DNA from: Candidatus Poribacteria bacterium
GTDB lineage: Bacteria > Poribacteria > WGA-4E > WGA-3G
DNA length: 64,000 nt
Assembly (NCBI GenBank): GCA_028821605.1
Contig: JAPPFM010000055.1
Coordinates: 1 to 64,000, forward strand
Direction: 5' to 3'
Each line of letters begins with the position of its first letter. Within the stretch, counting starts at the first letter, position 1. Positions 51,764 through 61,082 of the stretch are shown one piece after another. A program made the position numbers and the translations under genes. The notes beneath the pieces are model-generated. The model had not been told where the DNA came from and did not search any database. It worked only from the letters and a program-made list of their open reading frames with translations.

Positions 51764-52234
51764 TTAGCGGATCTCTTCTGCCGCTTGCAAAATTGCTTCG
51801 AGAATTTTTGTATATCCGGTACAACGGCATATATTCCCACCGAGCGCATGTCTGAATTCCTCTTCGCTCCGATTGGGGTTCTCATCTAAGAGTGCCTTTG
51901 ATGCCATGATAAAACCCGGCGTACAGAAACCACACTGATAACCGCCCGTGTCGATAAATGCTTGTTGAACGGGATGGAGTTCACCATCGCTGGCGAGACC
52001 TTCAATGGTCGTAATTTCTTTGCCAGAGGCGGTGACACCGAGTACCATACAGGACGTGACGGCTTTGCCATCAACGATAACAGTGCAAGCACCACAGTCG
52101 CCTGTGCTACATCCCTCTTTGGTACCTGTCAAACCGATCGTATCGCGAAGCACTGCGAGTAAGGTTTTGCGCGGTTCAATAAGTAAATCGTGTTCGTCTC
52201 CATTAACCGTTAGACTGACAGGATGTTTTGCCAT
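51764..52234 (-). CDS. Xanthine dehydrogenase family, [2Fe-2S] small subunit
   Basis: A 156-residue subunit. The first cluster is held by Cys42, Cys47, Cys50 and Cys62 (GCSTGDCGACT, TSC), the second by CGFC and CRC (GGYQCGFCTPGF, NICRCTGY). Electrons flow from molybdenum through these clusters to FAD. ATG 52234 is chosen because AAGGAA precedes it and MAKHPVSLTVNG opens the fold; the frame is open eight codons further upstream. Order on the strand: FAD subunit, this gene, zinc ribbon, molybdenum subunit. Confidence 0.9.
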   Translation of the reverse strand: MAKHPVSLTVNGDEHDLLIEPRKTLLAVLRDTIGLTGTKEGCSTGDCGACTVIVDGKAVTSCMVLGVTASGKEITTIEGLASDGELHPVQQAFIDTGGYQCGFCTPGFIMASKALLDENPNRSEEEFRHALGGNICRCTGYTKILEAILQAAEEIR

Positions 52235-52303
52235 ATTTCCTTTCCTTGATTTATGCAATGCGAGGCATGAGCGTCGGGCCTCGCGTCAGATATGAATGCT
52301 TCT

Positions 52304-53158
52304 TTATCCACTTGCTCTTTCTAAGGCTTGCTGGAGGGTTCGCCTTGTAAGGACATCGACCATCTCCTTGCGATGTTCAGCGGAGCACCGTAGATCCGAT
52401 ATAGGACTCGAGGCAGCTGCCGCTGCTTCGCCTGCTTGTTCAACAAGTTCTGCTGTAGGTGCGTTTCCATTTAGGAGATCCTCTGCTTCTGTCGCGCGAA
52501 TCGGTGTAGGTGCGACAGCGGCAAGCCCAATTCGAGCGTTCGTTATTGTACCATTGTCCAAATTAATAGCGGCCGCGACACCAATAAACGCTAAATCCAT
52601 GACTTCACGAATTTTGTGCTTGATATAGTGCGAACCGGATGCGGGACTTGGTAAACGAAAGCGCGTGATTATCTCACCGGGTGCTAAGACGGTCTGCCCG
52701 GGTCCGGTGAAAAGTTCGTCAATTGGCACGGTGCGTTCGCCATCAGCACTTGCGATATCGACCTGGGCATCAGCGACAAGCAAGCCAGCGACCGTGTCTG
52801 CTGCTGGGGAAGCGTGCGCGATGTTTCCACCGATAGTTGCAAGATTCCGAATTTGGATAGAACCGATTTCTGCGGCACCTTCCGCCAGTGCAGTATGGTG
52901 TTGCTGAATATCTGCGGAGATCTCAATTTCCCGCACCTTCGCCATCGCACCGATGCTGATGCTATTATCGGCTTCAGTGGTGATGTCAGTCAACCCTGGG
53001 ATCTTCTGTAAACTAATCACAGACTGTGGTGTTTCGATAAGTGCCTTCATACCGATAACGAGGTCCGTTCCGCCTGCAAGAAGCTGTGAATGCTCTTCTG
53101 CAAACAGGCGGGAGGCTTCCGCTAGGGTCGTAGGTTCATGAAACTCAAAACTTTTCAA
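52304..53158 (-). CDS. Xanthine dehydrogenase family, FAD-binding subunit
   Basis: A 284-residue subunit of the CoxM/XdhB type. The FAD motifs are visible as LAGGTDLVIGMK and ATIGGNIAHASPAAD. It accepts electrons from the Fe-S subunit and passes them on. The start codon is TTG at 53158, preceded by GGAGG at a normal distance; no ATG is in frame that would keep the N-terminal domain. The operon with the other two subunits is tight. The natural electron acceptor is unknown. Confidence 0.9.
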   Translation of the reverse strand: MKSFEFHEPTTLAEASRLFAEEHSQLLAGGTDLVIGMKALIETPQSVISLQKIPGLTDITTEADNSISIGAMAKVREIEISADIQQHHTALAEGAAEIGSIQIRNLATIGGNIAHASPAADTVAGLLVADAQVDIASADGERTVPIDELFTGPGQTVLAPGEIITRFRLPSPASGSHYIKHKIREVMDLAFIGVAAAINLDNGTITNARIGLAAVAPTPIRATEAEDLLNGNAPTAELVEQAGEAAAAASSPISDLRCSAEHRKEMVDVLTRRTLQQALERASG

Positions 53159-53292
53159 ATCTAATCCTCCATATCATGTTCCTTCAAGATAATACCTTCT
53201 ACCTAATACCTATTTCCGCACGCCCAACAACACATTAAAGGATAACCGATTGATGGGCTGTTTGTCAACCTTAAATTCGTTTGCGACCACCT

Positions 53293-54537
53293 TTATGGAA
53301 TCGGCCAACCGGGTGTCGGTTCAGTGCGGAGTGCTTCTATTTCATAAAGTTCTTCTACGCTGATTTCGCGTCCAAGTTTCGCTGACAAAAGCGAACCGCT
53401 CATAATCTCTGTAACCTTCAAACCGACATCTCCGTTGCTGGCGGGTTGCGCGTCGCTGTTACAGGCATCAAGGAAATCTCGGAACTTATCAGGGAAGGGT
53501 CTATTTGGCAGCTCTAACGGCGTTTCGACGAGGTCGCTTTGATAACGTCTGCGGTTACCCTGATCATCAGTATCCCACTTCCCTTTCTCAAGAAAGAGTT
53601 TATTGCCGCTGAACGAACCCAGAGAACCGAAGATGAAAATGCCTTGCGGATGTTCTGCCAAATTGCCTGCCCAGCCGTGTTCATACGTAAAGGACATGCC
53701 GTTGGTGAATCGGACAAAAATTGACACGTGTTCCTCAACGTCGTTGATCTCTTCACCCGTGTATTCAGGGAGCATACCCCGATAGGCGATACCACTGATG
53801 GTAGCAGGTTGTGGAGAACCGAGTAGATAGATAGAACGGTTTATATCGTAGACACCCGTGTCGTATACCGTGCCACCGCCGCTATAGGCGGAATTGAGGA
53901 ACCATCTGCCGAAGCCGAACATATCAACATTGGGTCTGCCGCGAACGCGGTAACTCGTGAGTCTGCCGTAATAGACATCGCCAAGTTTTCCAGAGGTGAC
54001 GTAGTCCCGGATAGCATAACTCGTTGGATCAAGGCATGTACCACCGCTCTGATATGCGAGTTTAACGCCAGCCGCGTCGCATGCGTCACGCATGTTCCTT
54101 GCCTCTGTCGCTGTACGTGCCATCGGCTTTTCGCAGAAGACGTGTTTTCCAGCTTGCGCAGCTGCAACGGTGGGACCCTCATGGACAAACGGCGGAGTTG
54201 CAAGACTGACGGCATCTAAATCGCATTCCTTGATCATCTCATTGTAGTCGCTAAAGATTTTAACACCATTGTCGGCATATTCTGCCCAGAGTGCCGCGTT
54301 TGCTTTCAATTCCTCGCGTGCTTCTGCTATGTCTGCCTTTGCTGCTTCCTCAGTTGCGGCTTGTGCGCGTGACGCTGCACCCGACAGGACTTCTGCGTGG
54401 CGACGCTTTACATTCGCATCTACTGTGTCGCAGACAGCGACGATTTCGGCGTGCTGCGGATGTGCGAGATACCCGTTGACATGTGAACCGGATATCATGC
54501 CGCATCCGATAATCCCGATTTTAATCCGTTTTGCCAT
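53293..54537 (-). CDS. Gfo/Idh/MocA-family oxidoreductase
   Basis: A 414-residue NAD(P)-dependent oxidoreductase. The Rossmann start is IGIIGCGMISGSHVNGY, and the family Lys-Pro motif is CEKPMARTATEA; a C-terminal alpha/beta domain carries the substrate site (FGFGRWFLNSAYSGGGTVYDTG). An insertion of about 40 residues (AQAATEEAAKADIAEAREELKAN) in the N-terminal half is unusual and helical. Members act on sugars, inositols or related compounds. GGAGCAT precedes the ATG. It follows the aldolase-like gene by 24 bases, suggesting one operon. Confidence 0.85.
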   Translation of the reverse strand: MAKRIKIGIIGCGMISGSHVNGYLAHPQHAEIVAVCDTVDANVKRRHAEVLSGAASRAQAATEEAAKADIAEAREELKANAALWAEYADNGVKIFSDYNEMIKECDLDAVSLATPPFVHEGPTVAAAQAGKHVFCEKPMARTATEARNMRDACDAAGVKLAYQSGGTCLDPTSYAIRDYVTSGKLGDVYYGRLTSYRVRGRPNVDMFGFGRWFLNSAYSGGGTVYDTGVYDINRSIYLLGSPQPATISGIAYRGMLPEYTGEEINDVEEHVSIFVRFTNGMSFTYEHGWAGNLAEHPQGIFIFGSLGSFSGNKLFLEKGKWDTDDQGNRRRYQSDLVETPLELPNRPFPDKFRDFLDACNSDAQPASNGDVGLKVTEIMSGSLLSAKLGREISVEELYEIEALRTEPTPGWPIP

Positions 54538-54561
54538 TATGATGCTCCTTAAGTTCCAGTT

Positions 54562-55224
54562 TTATAGATTTCCTGATGGCGAGGCTCCGGCACCTACTTT
54601 GACGTGTGTATCTGCCAACTGAGTTTCTACGTGGGCGATACACTCTTGAAGGTTCTTAAACGGAGAACTCGGATATGACTCTATGCTAAAATTCAAATCG
54701 TTCTCGCCGAAAGTTACCATATCCACGCCCGGTTTCGCCAATTTTCGGACGTTGATGACAGCATCAACGGACTCAATCTGTAAGATAAGGATACCGGTGT
54801 TATTCCACCACTCAGCGTATTCAAGGCGGTCCATGCCGCGGTCGATCCCGTATCCACTACTGGGACCCCAACTCCGTTTTCCTTTCTGCGGATAATAGAA
54901 CGCATCGATTGCCTCGTCCACCGTTTCGATTTTCTCGACTTGTGGCACGACAATTGCGAGCGGACCGAGATCCAATAGGTTACCTATGAGATAAGCGTGA
55001 CGGGTGTGTTTGATGCGAAGTTGCACACCGATACCGAATTCGTTTGCCATCTTGCAATATTCGACGAGTGTATCTTCGTTCGCCGGTCCATGCTGGTGGT
55101 CAGTCCCGATTAAATCGTAGTCGTCTTGGCTAAGAGCGGCTTCCATCTCGTCACGGGTGCAGCCGAAGGGGACACCGGCGATCTTAATCGCTTCTTTACT
55201 GTGGATGCGTTGTTTTAAGGACAT
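54562..55224 (-). CDS. HpcH/HpaI aldolase-like protein
   Basis: A 220-residue protein of the HpcH/HpaI (class II pyruvate aldolase) family, though shorter than the usual 250 residues. The landmarks are GVPFGCTRDE, GTDHQHGPAN, LRIKHTRHAYLIG, IVVPQVEK, ILQIESVDAV (metal Glu) and DMVTFGENDLNFSI (metal Asp). ATG 55224 is chosen since AAGGAG precedes it and the fold begins there; upstream codons are unlike the family. A perfect promoter lies 40 bp upstream. Substrate: an aldehyde plus pyruvate-type donor, unspecified. Confidence 0.75.
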   Translation of the reverse strand: MSLKQRIHSKEAIKIAGVPFGCTRDEMEAALSQDDYDLIGTDHQHGPANEDTLVEYCKMANEFGIGVQLRIKHTRHAYLIGNLLDLGPLAIVVPQVEKIETVDEAIDAFYYPQKGKRSWGPSSGYGIDRGMDRLEYAEWWNNTGILILQIESVDAVINVRKLAKPGVDMVTFGENDLNFSIESYPSSPFKNLQECIAHVETQLADTHVKVGAGASPSGNL

Positions 55225-55264
55225 TGGGATAATCTCCTTGCGGTTCAACCAGATTGTGATGTTC

Positions 55265-55292
55265 ATTATAGGGGTTTTAAGATTTTTGTCAA
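55265..55292 (-). promoter_or_regulatory. Consensus promoter for the aldolase/oxidoreductase operon
   Basis: On the minus strand TTGACA (55287-55292) and TATAAT (55265-55270) are separated by 16 bp, both boxes perfect. It drives the gene starting at 55224. Confidence 0.8.
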
Positions 55293-55457
55293 GAGTTTTG
55301 AAATCACAAACCACTCTGGCTTTCCTCAAAGAGATGCGAAATTTAGAGAAAACCGAAAATACAATAGCTCAGCGAAGTGCGAAATCAACCGAAATCTTGA
55401 AAATTTCATGGAATTCTGCTAATCTGCATGCTTAACAATCGGGAGGAGTTTGTTACT

Positions 55458-56585
55458 ATGAAACGCATCTTAACTTATGTGGTATTAGCGGCTGTCCTGC
55501 TTCTAAGTGACGGTCTACTGTTCATAGCCAATTGGGCAGACGCTGCGGGAAATGATCGGATCTCTTTTACTTCCAATCGAGCGGGAAATTTTGATATCTA
55601 TGTCATGGATGTCAATGGTGAACGCCTCCGCAACGTGACGAACCACCCGACGGACGAGTTTGGTCCCTGGGTTCCTGCACCGCTGCCTGTTCATACATGG
55701 TCGCCGGATGGTCGTTTCTTGGCTTATGTCTCCGGCAGAGACGGGAGTTTTAAGGTTTATGTCATGGATACAAGAACACAGAAACATCGGCGGCTCACAC
55801 ATCACCACGAGAGCGAATGGTCCCCAGCATGGTCACCCGATGGTAAGTGGATTGCCTTCGTCTCTCGGGATCCCAAAGAGGTGCGCCAAGGCAAAACAAC
55901 CGACCACATCTACAAAACGGATATCAACGGTGCCGATGTGATCCAGCTGACACCGCCTGGGAGTGGGCACGGACACCCGGCGTGGTCGTCAGATAGCAAA
56001 CAGATTGCATTTTTCTCCCACAAGCGGCATAGGCAGCAAGGTCTCCATATTATGAACGCGGATGGGGAAAAGTTGAGACGGGTTCCTGATGGCAATATCC
56101 AAGCGATGAAAGGCATTTTCGGAAATCAATGTGCGTGGTCGCCGGATGGCAAGCAGATCGCTTTTAGTCTCTATATGCCTCAAGCCCAGCGGGAGCACTT
56201 ATGTGTAATTGATGTGGACGGCGAAAACTTTCGCCAACTCACCCGAGGGGGTCCCATAGAGGGAGAAAGGATGTTGGAGAAACGTGAACCTGTGGAGGCA
56301 CCCGCCGTTCCGCTGCCCCTGACTGATTGGCTTCCATGGATTAGTTCCCCGGCGTGGTCGCCTGATGGCAAATGGATTGCTTATGTTTATTCAGATAGAG
56401 TACTCTGGCAAACCGCTGACATTTATATTATAGACGCTGAGGGCAACGGACCCGGAAAACCGCTTGTGGAGGGTGTGGGGCAAGACCTATCTCCTGCGTG
56501 GGTGCCGGAGGGGTTTCTCTCTGTTTCACCGGGTGCGGAGAAGCAGACGACGCTTTGGGGTAGACTCAAGCAAATCGACAAATAA
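55458..56585 (+). CDS. Exported TolB-like beta-propeller protein
   Basis: A 375-residue protein with a signal peptide (residues about 3-29, cleavage near ADA-AG) and WD40/TolB-type repeats (WSPDGRFLAYVSG, WSPDGKWIAFVS, WSSDSKQIAFFS, WSPDGKQIAFSL, WSPDGKWIAYVY), with YVMD-type strands between. Such propellers bind proteins in the periplasm and are common in this organism type. No Pal or TolA gene is adjacent, so a true Tol system role is unlikely. ATG 55458 follows GGGAGGAG; an in-frame ATG ten codons upstream is less likely. Confidence 0.8.
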   Translation: MKRILTYVVLAAVLLLSDGLLFIANWADAAGNDRISFTSNRAGNFDIYVMDVNGERLRNVTNHPTDEFGPWVPAPLPVHTWSPDGRFLAYVSGRDGSFKVYVMDTRTQKHRRLTHHHESEWSPAWSPDGKWIAFVSRDPKEVRQGKTTDHIYKTDINGADVIQLTPPGSGHGHPAWSSDSKQIAFFSHKRHRQQGLHIMNADGEKLRRVPDGNIQAMKGIFGNQCAWSPDGKQIAFSLYMPQAQREHLCVIDVDGENFRQLTRGGPIEGERMLEKREPVEAPAVPLPLTDWLPWISSPAWSPDGKWIAYVYSDRVLWQTADIYIIDAEGNGPGKPLVEGVGQDLSPAWVPEGFLSVSPGAEKQTTLWGRLKQIDK

Positions 56586-56602
56586 AATTGCGGAGAAAAA
56601 TA

Positions 56603-57445
56603 ATGCATACCATCCATTCCACATTGACGGAAGAGGAGAAGTGGTACTTCGATTTACACGGGTTTCTCGTTTTGCGGAATGTTATATCGAAGGACGAGAT
56701 TGAGGAGATGTTAAAGGTGCTTCAGCATTGGTTGACGATTGATGAAGCCGACATCCCACCGCCGCTCGACCGTGGGCGACAGGAACCTTGTAAAACACAC
56801 ATTGGGCATATCCAATATGGGCATCGTCTCTTTGAAGACCTCGCGATGAATCCCCACATCATGCGGGTTGTGGCGGGCTTGACAATGAACGCCCCACGTC
56901 TATTTCACTGCAATTTCACGATGATGACGAAACACGATGCGCCGCAACATTTTCATCGTGATGATAGCGGTTTTAAATTCCCTCTCGGATTTCGCAATCC
57001 GCACAACGATTATCAGGCTGCTGCTGGACATATCTATTGTAGCCACATTGCGACGTGGGTTGCTCTCGTAGATGTACCCCCCGGAACCGGTTTTTGTCTT
57101 GTCCCTGGCAGTCATAAATCTCTGTTTCAGACACCGCCTAATTTACCCGTGAAGCACGATCCACCCACCTCAATTACATTGCCGATGGCGGCGGGTGATG
57201 TGGCGATTTTCTCGACGAATCTGCTCCACGATGCAAGTCCATGGACGGAGGATTACCCGCGCATGAATATCTTTCAACGTTACCAACTGAGTGTTTATTT
57301 CAATGAGACTGGAAAGGGCGGATACCCTTTTGACGAACATCGCGATAAGATCTCGGATGCACAACATGAACTGGAATCATTATCAAAAGAGGTAAAGGCG
57401 GCGGTGAAACCCGTTTTACCTAATGGAGGTGGAGAATGCGTTTAA
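56603..57445 (+). CDS. Phytanoyl-CoA dioxygenase (PhyH) family protein
   Basis: A 280-residue Fe(II)/2-oxoglutarate-dependent oxygenase-like protein. The iron motif HxD is His128-Arg-Asp130 (QHFHRDDSG), FCLVPGSHKS holds the family GSH segment, and the distal His is in NLLHDASPW. PhyH enzymes hydroxylate acyl-CoAs or other small molecules. ATG 56603 is preferred to a TTG five codons upstream since GGAG precedes it. Its end overlaps the SDR start by ten bases, so the two act in one unit; oxidation of the hydroxyl group by the SDR is a plausible sequence. Confidence 0.88.
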   Translation: MHTIHSTLTEEEKWYFDLHGFLVLRNVISKDEIEEMLKVLQHWLTIDEADIPPPLDRGRQEPCKTHIGHIQYGHRLFEDLAMNPHIMRVVAGLTMNAPRLFHCNFTMMTKHDAPQHFHRDDSGFKFPLGFRNPHNDYQAAAGHIYCSHIATWVALVDVPPGTGFCLVPGSHKSLFQTPPNLPVKHDPPTSITLPMAAGDVAIFSTNLLHDASPWTEDYPRMNIFQRYQLSVYFNETGKGGYPFDEHRDKISDAQHELESLSKEVKAAVKPVLPNGGGECV

Positions 57446-58197
57446 AAGGACAGGTTTGTATCATCACAGGGGGTGGAAGCGGTATTGGCCGCGGTGCTGC
57501 CCTCGAAATGGCACAAGAGGGAGCGACGGTTATAATTATCGGTAGAACGGAATCGAAATTGACAGATGTTAAAGCCGAGGTTGAAGCAGCAGGCGGAAAA
57601 GCCGCAAGTTACGCGCTTGATGTCGCTGACTACGATGCTGTCGAGCGGATGGCTGCCGATGTGCTTGATAACTTTGGACGGATTGATGTGCTTGTGAACA
57701 ACGCTGGACACAGTTCGCATCATCGGCGGCTCCTCAACACGACCCCTGAAGAGATGCGATCGGTTATTGATTCCAATCTGATTGGCACGTTTTTCTGTAC
57801 GAAAGCGGTTGTGCCAGCAATGCTGGAAGCGAAATCGGGAACGATTATCAATATCTCATCGCTTGCGGCGGTCACGCCGGGTCCGTTTAGTGGTTTTGCT
57901 TACGGCGCAGCGAAGGCAGCGGTCATCAACTTCACCGAGTTCCTCAACGCCGATTTAAGAAACACAGGTATCCGGGCAAGTGTCGTCGTTCCGGGTGAGG
58001 TGGCAACGCCGATTCTGGACAAACGTCCGATTCCACCGGACGCTGACGCTCGCGCAACGATGGTAGATGTCGACGAAACCTCAGCGGCAATAATGCTTAT
58101 CGCGACGCTGCCGCAGCGGAGCAACATTCCAGAGTTGGTCATTCGCCCGACAATGCATCGCAATATGACAGGCGAAATCGTCGAATTGGATAATTGA
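57436..58197 (+). CDS. Short-chain dehydrogenase/reductase (classical SDR)
   Basis: A 253-residue SDR with the cofactor motif TGGGSGIGRG (residues 11-20), NNAG (substrate-side structure motif), Ser in ISSLA and the catalytic Tyr-x-x-x-Lys in AYGAAKAA. It reduces or oxidises a carbonyl/alcohol with NAD(P)(H). AATGGAGGTGGAGAATG gives a GGAGGTGGAG ribosome site inside the end of the PhyH gene, which couples the two. The substrate is not known. Confidence 0.92.
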   Translation: MRLKGQVCIITGGGSGIGRGAALEMAQEGATVIIIGRTESKLTDVKAEVEAAGGKAASYALDVADYDAVERMAADVLDNFGRIDVLVNNAGHSSHHRRLLNTTPEEMRSVIDSNLIGTFFCTKAVVPAMLEAKSGTIINISSLAAVTPGPFSGFAYGAAKAAVINFTEFLNADLRNTGIRASVVVPGEVATPILDKRPIPPDADARATMVDVDETSAAIMLIATLPQRSNIPELVIRPTMHRNMTGEIVELDN

Positions 58198-58398
58198 TGT
58201 TTTACACATGCTGAGTAAGAGTGGTCGTAGGTTGGGTTGAGCGGTGAAAAGTCGAGAACCTACAGTTTATGCTGAGAATCCCGATTTTCGATGAATTATC
58301 CGTATAGGTAATCATAGCGAAACCCAACAATTCAAGTGCTATAAGGGCAAGCGTTGATTTCCTACGCACTTACGTTGGTCTTACATCAGTTATTGTAT

Positions 58399-59427
58399 CT
58401 ATCGGTAGATCGTTGTTTGGGGATAGTACCGCGCCCACGCGAACCAATAGATGTTGACAGCAGGCAGCCGTTTCAAACGCGTGCCTTTCTCTTTACCGGA
58501 TGCCGTCTCCCCTGTAATGAGATTCCAGCGTGTTCCTGTATTGTCCTCTACGAAGTGTTGGTCTTGAAGGTTGAAGGTTCGCACGTCCTCCCCAACTTTC
58601 CGGACAAAAACTGCCGTTGCAAACGACGCTTTGTCGTGGAAAATCAACAGCGGTACCTCGCCAAGCGTATCGTTGATGACAGCGGTTTCGGCGAAATGTG
58701 TCAACGGATAGGCACGGAACTGTGTGGTGTCGTCCTTCGCTGGCACCTGAACGCCGATCACGAGGGATTTATTCGGCAGTCTGTTATCGGTATATTTCAT
58801 CCCACTGACACCGGCACGCTGACTGGCGTGGTAGTCCGCATAGACATCTTGGCTTCTACTCTCTTGCATGCCAACTCTGGTAGGCACAGACAATACCCGT
58901 GTCTCTGGATAATTGAATTGCCATGTTTTCCATGCGATCTGTGGCATGGAGGCGAGGGACTTCAGCCGCTTGCCTTTGAGCGGTCCCTGTATCGCCTCCC
59001 CAGTGATATGCGACCAGAGGGAACGGGTCTGATGGTCATACATCAACAGCGCGTCCCGCCACAATTTGCCACTCACCCCGAAAGTATAAATCTTACCGTC
59101 AAGTTCTCGGCTATACACGATGGCCGTTTTACAAAGCGGTCACCACGTCGTTGCAATTTTCTGTCCACCCACAATGTCGTTGACGATCTCGTGTCCATTT
59201 AGCAGATAGAGCGAATAGGCATGGCTTTCATCGTTAAAGGTTACGCCGATGACGGGGGCATCCGCGTCTAATTTTGCTTCACTTGCTGACACAAATTGTG
59301 GGTCGCTGATGGCGGGAATAGCATCGAAGGGTAGTAGCGTTCGGATTGCGTCGTCCCTATAGTCTGCAGCGGTTGCGCAGGCAGTGGTAGCGAGTAGTAG
59401 TATGAGGATGAATGTGTAGTTTTTCAT
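58399..59427 (-). CDS. DUF3179 family protein, candidate selenoprotein (in-frame UGA as Sec96)
   Basis: Read through UGA (59140-59142), the frame encodes 342 residues: a signal peptide (hydrophobic core residues about 6-20), GVTFNDESHAYSLYLLNGHEIVNDIVGG, the redox motif, then TFGVSGKLWRDALLMYDHQTRSLW and SHITGEAIQGPLKG. In DUF3179 the GGQKIATTW segment is normally followed by Cys-Pro-Leu-Cys; here the first Cys is UGA (W-UGA-PLC). The second Cys (Cys99) is kept. Without readthrough the protein would end after 95 residues and lose the family core. A stem-loop near 59108-59126 is compatible with a SECIS element. A nonsense mutation at a Cys codon is the alternative. Function of the family is unknown. 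Confidence 0.75.
59108..59126 (-). promoter_or_regulatory. Possible SECIS-like stem-loop after the DUF3179 UGA
   Basis: On the minus-strand RNA, CGGC (59126-59123) pairs with GCCG (59111-59108), and A-U, U-A pairs above an internal mismatch close a CGUGU loop 20 nt after the UGA with G at the second position. The stem is weaker than that of the gene at 19817. Confidence 0.45.
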
Positions 59428-59541
59428 GATCTTTTCCTTGTTTTTTTGAGTATAAATGTGTGATAATATTTTTGTCCGATTGATATAGAATTATATCCCA
59501 ACAAATGCCAGAAAACAACTCAAAATCGCAGGAAGAAGATA

Positions 59542-61032
59542 ATGGAACCACCAACAGTATTTGCCTCATATTCTCACGATTCTGATGAACACAAACAATG
59601 GGTGTTAAAACTTAGTACCCAACTAATTGAAAATGGAGTTAACGTAATACTCGACCAATGGGAGTTAGGGGCTGGTGATGACATAACATTGTTCATGGAA
59701 AAAGGAGTTAAAGGTTCTGATAGAGTTCTTGTGATATGCACAGATGCCTATGTAAGAAAAGCGAATGCAGGTGAGGGAGGCGTAGGATACGAAAGGCTTA
59801 TAGTCACGGCTCAACTTGCCCAAGATTTAGGAACCAAAAAGTTTATTCCTATAATTCGTCAATCGTCAAATGAAGAGAGAACACCAACTTTCTTAGCAAC
59901 GAGAAAGTATATTGATTTTGAGGATGACGACGAATTTGATGAGAAGTTCGATGAATTGCTTCATGAAATCCACGATGTGTTGATTATCCCAAAACCACGT
60001 CTGGGCAGGAATCCACTTTCCAATCTCCCTTCCAAACCTGAAGCCTCAAGTCATAATCTCCCCGATATTCCTGAAAAAGTTGAATCCGTTACCCATGCTT
60101 ATGAATCCGCATTTGATCTTGTCAGAGCAAATGATGCTTTAGGTTGGGCACGACTCGTCAGACGAGTTCGCCCGAATGCTTTCAAGTCGTTAGTGATATG
60201 GCGACAAAAGGAGTTAGATAAGCAACAACCAGAGAGTATAGAACAGAGATATCAAGCAGTAGATAAAGCTGTTGATATTGTCGCTCCTTTAATTTCTATG
60301 GCTCTTGTCGGAGTCGAATCGTGTAATCAGCACTTCAACGATCAAGAATATTTGCTTGATGATTTGTTGAATATAAGAAATAGGGATGGATGGGATCCCT
60401 CTGGTTATACCTCTTGGATTGACATTCCTGATGCACTCGGATATGTATATCATAGTCTACACGGAAGTCTGTGTATTATGACAGATCAAATTGTGCTTGC
60501 CCTCGGTTTAGCACGAGTAAAAACCCGTAGAATCATTGATTCACGATTCGTCGGCAGTGTCTGGGAACATAGTGAACTTATGGGTTGGTCTAAATCGCTT
60601 GGTGGAAAATGCACAGATAATTGGAAATTTTTGGTAAATGCTTACAAAAGATGGAAATGGCTCGACCTTATATTTGAAGATGAGGTAACCTATCAGACTT
60701 CCCTCACTGCATACTATTTGGCACTGCATATTCATGAATTGGCGGTTGAAATCAATTCGGGGAGAGAAGTATCACCAAGGGGGCATCATTTTAGCGTACC
60801 TATAGATTTTTTAACTGAGAAAAACGAAGTAAAACAACGTGCTATTTCGCTACTACTTCGCAATCCAGCACTACCTGAATTGTGGACATGCTTGAATGTA
60901 ACACAAGACCAAATGAAAGACTCATGGGATGATTGGATTCACAGTTGTGGAAGGTGGTTAATGGGTGTTTATAAAAATCATTGGTATGGGTTTGATCCAA
61001 TGCCTCATGAGAACTTTTTTGATAATTTGTAG
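59542..61032 (+). CDS. SEFIR-domain protein with large C-terminal domain
   Basis: A 496-residue protein. The N-terminal about 150 residues match SEFIR, a TIR relative (VFASYSHDSDEHKQWVLKLSTQLIENG, VILDQWELGAGDDITLFME, VLVICTDAYVRKANA, FIPIIRQ). TIR-type domains use NAD+ or bind proteins; SEFIR proteins have been found in bacterial antiphage systems. The C-terminal about 300 residues, a helical region with many Trp and a RPNAFKSLVIWRQKEL section, is not recognised and could sense infection. AGGAAGAAG precedes the ATG. It stands alone, without partner gene, between DUF3179 and unrelated genes. Confidence 0.8.
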   Translation: MEPPTVFASYSHDSDEHKQWVLKLSTQLIENGVNVILDQWELGAGDDITLFMEKGVKGSDRVLVICTDAYVRKANAGEGGVGYERLIVTAQLAQDLGTKKFIPIIRQSSNEERTPTFLATRKYIDFEDDDEFDEKFDELLHEIHDVLIIPKPRLGRNPLSNLPSKPEASSHNLPDIPEKVESVTHAYESAFDLVRANDALGWARLVRRVRPNAFKSLVIWRQKELDKQQPESIEQRYQAVDKAVDIVAPLISMALVGVESCNQHFNDQEYLLDDLLNIRNRDGWDPSGYTSWIDIPDALGYVYHSLHGSLCIMTDQIVLALGLARVKTRRIIDSRFVGSVWEHSELMGWSKSLGGKCTDNWKFLVNAYKRWKWLDLIFEDEVTYQTSLTAYYLALHIHELAVEINSGREVSPRGHHFSVPIDFLTEKNEVKQRAISLLLRNPALPELWTCLNVTQDQMKDSWDDWIHSCGRWLMGVYKNHWYGFDPMPHENFFDNL

Positions 61033-61082
61033 TTTCCTATCTTAAAAAATCTGTGTTGGATATTTTATCCTAAGGAATAGAT

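Noticed and set aside
58354-59202. Long plus-strand open frame (282 codons) opposite the DUF3179 gene
   Set aside because: It has no family similarity, and it exists because the opposite strand codes for the clearly recognisable DUF3179 domain.
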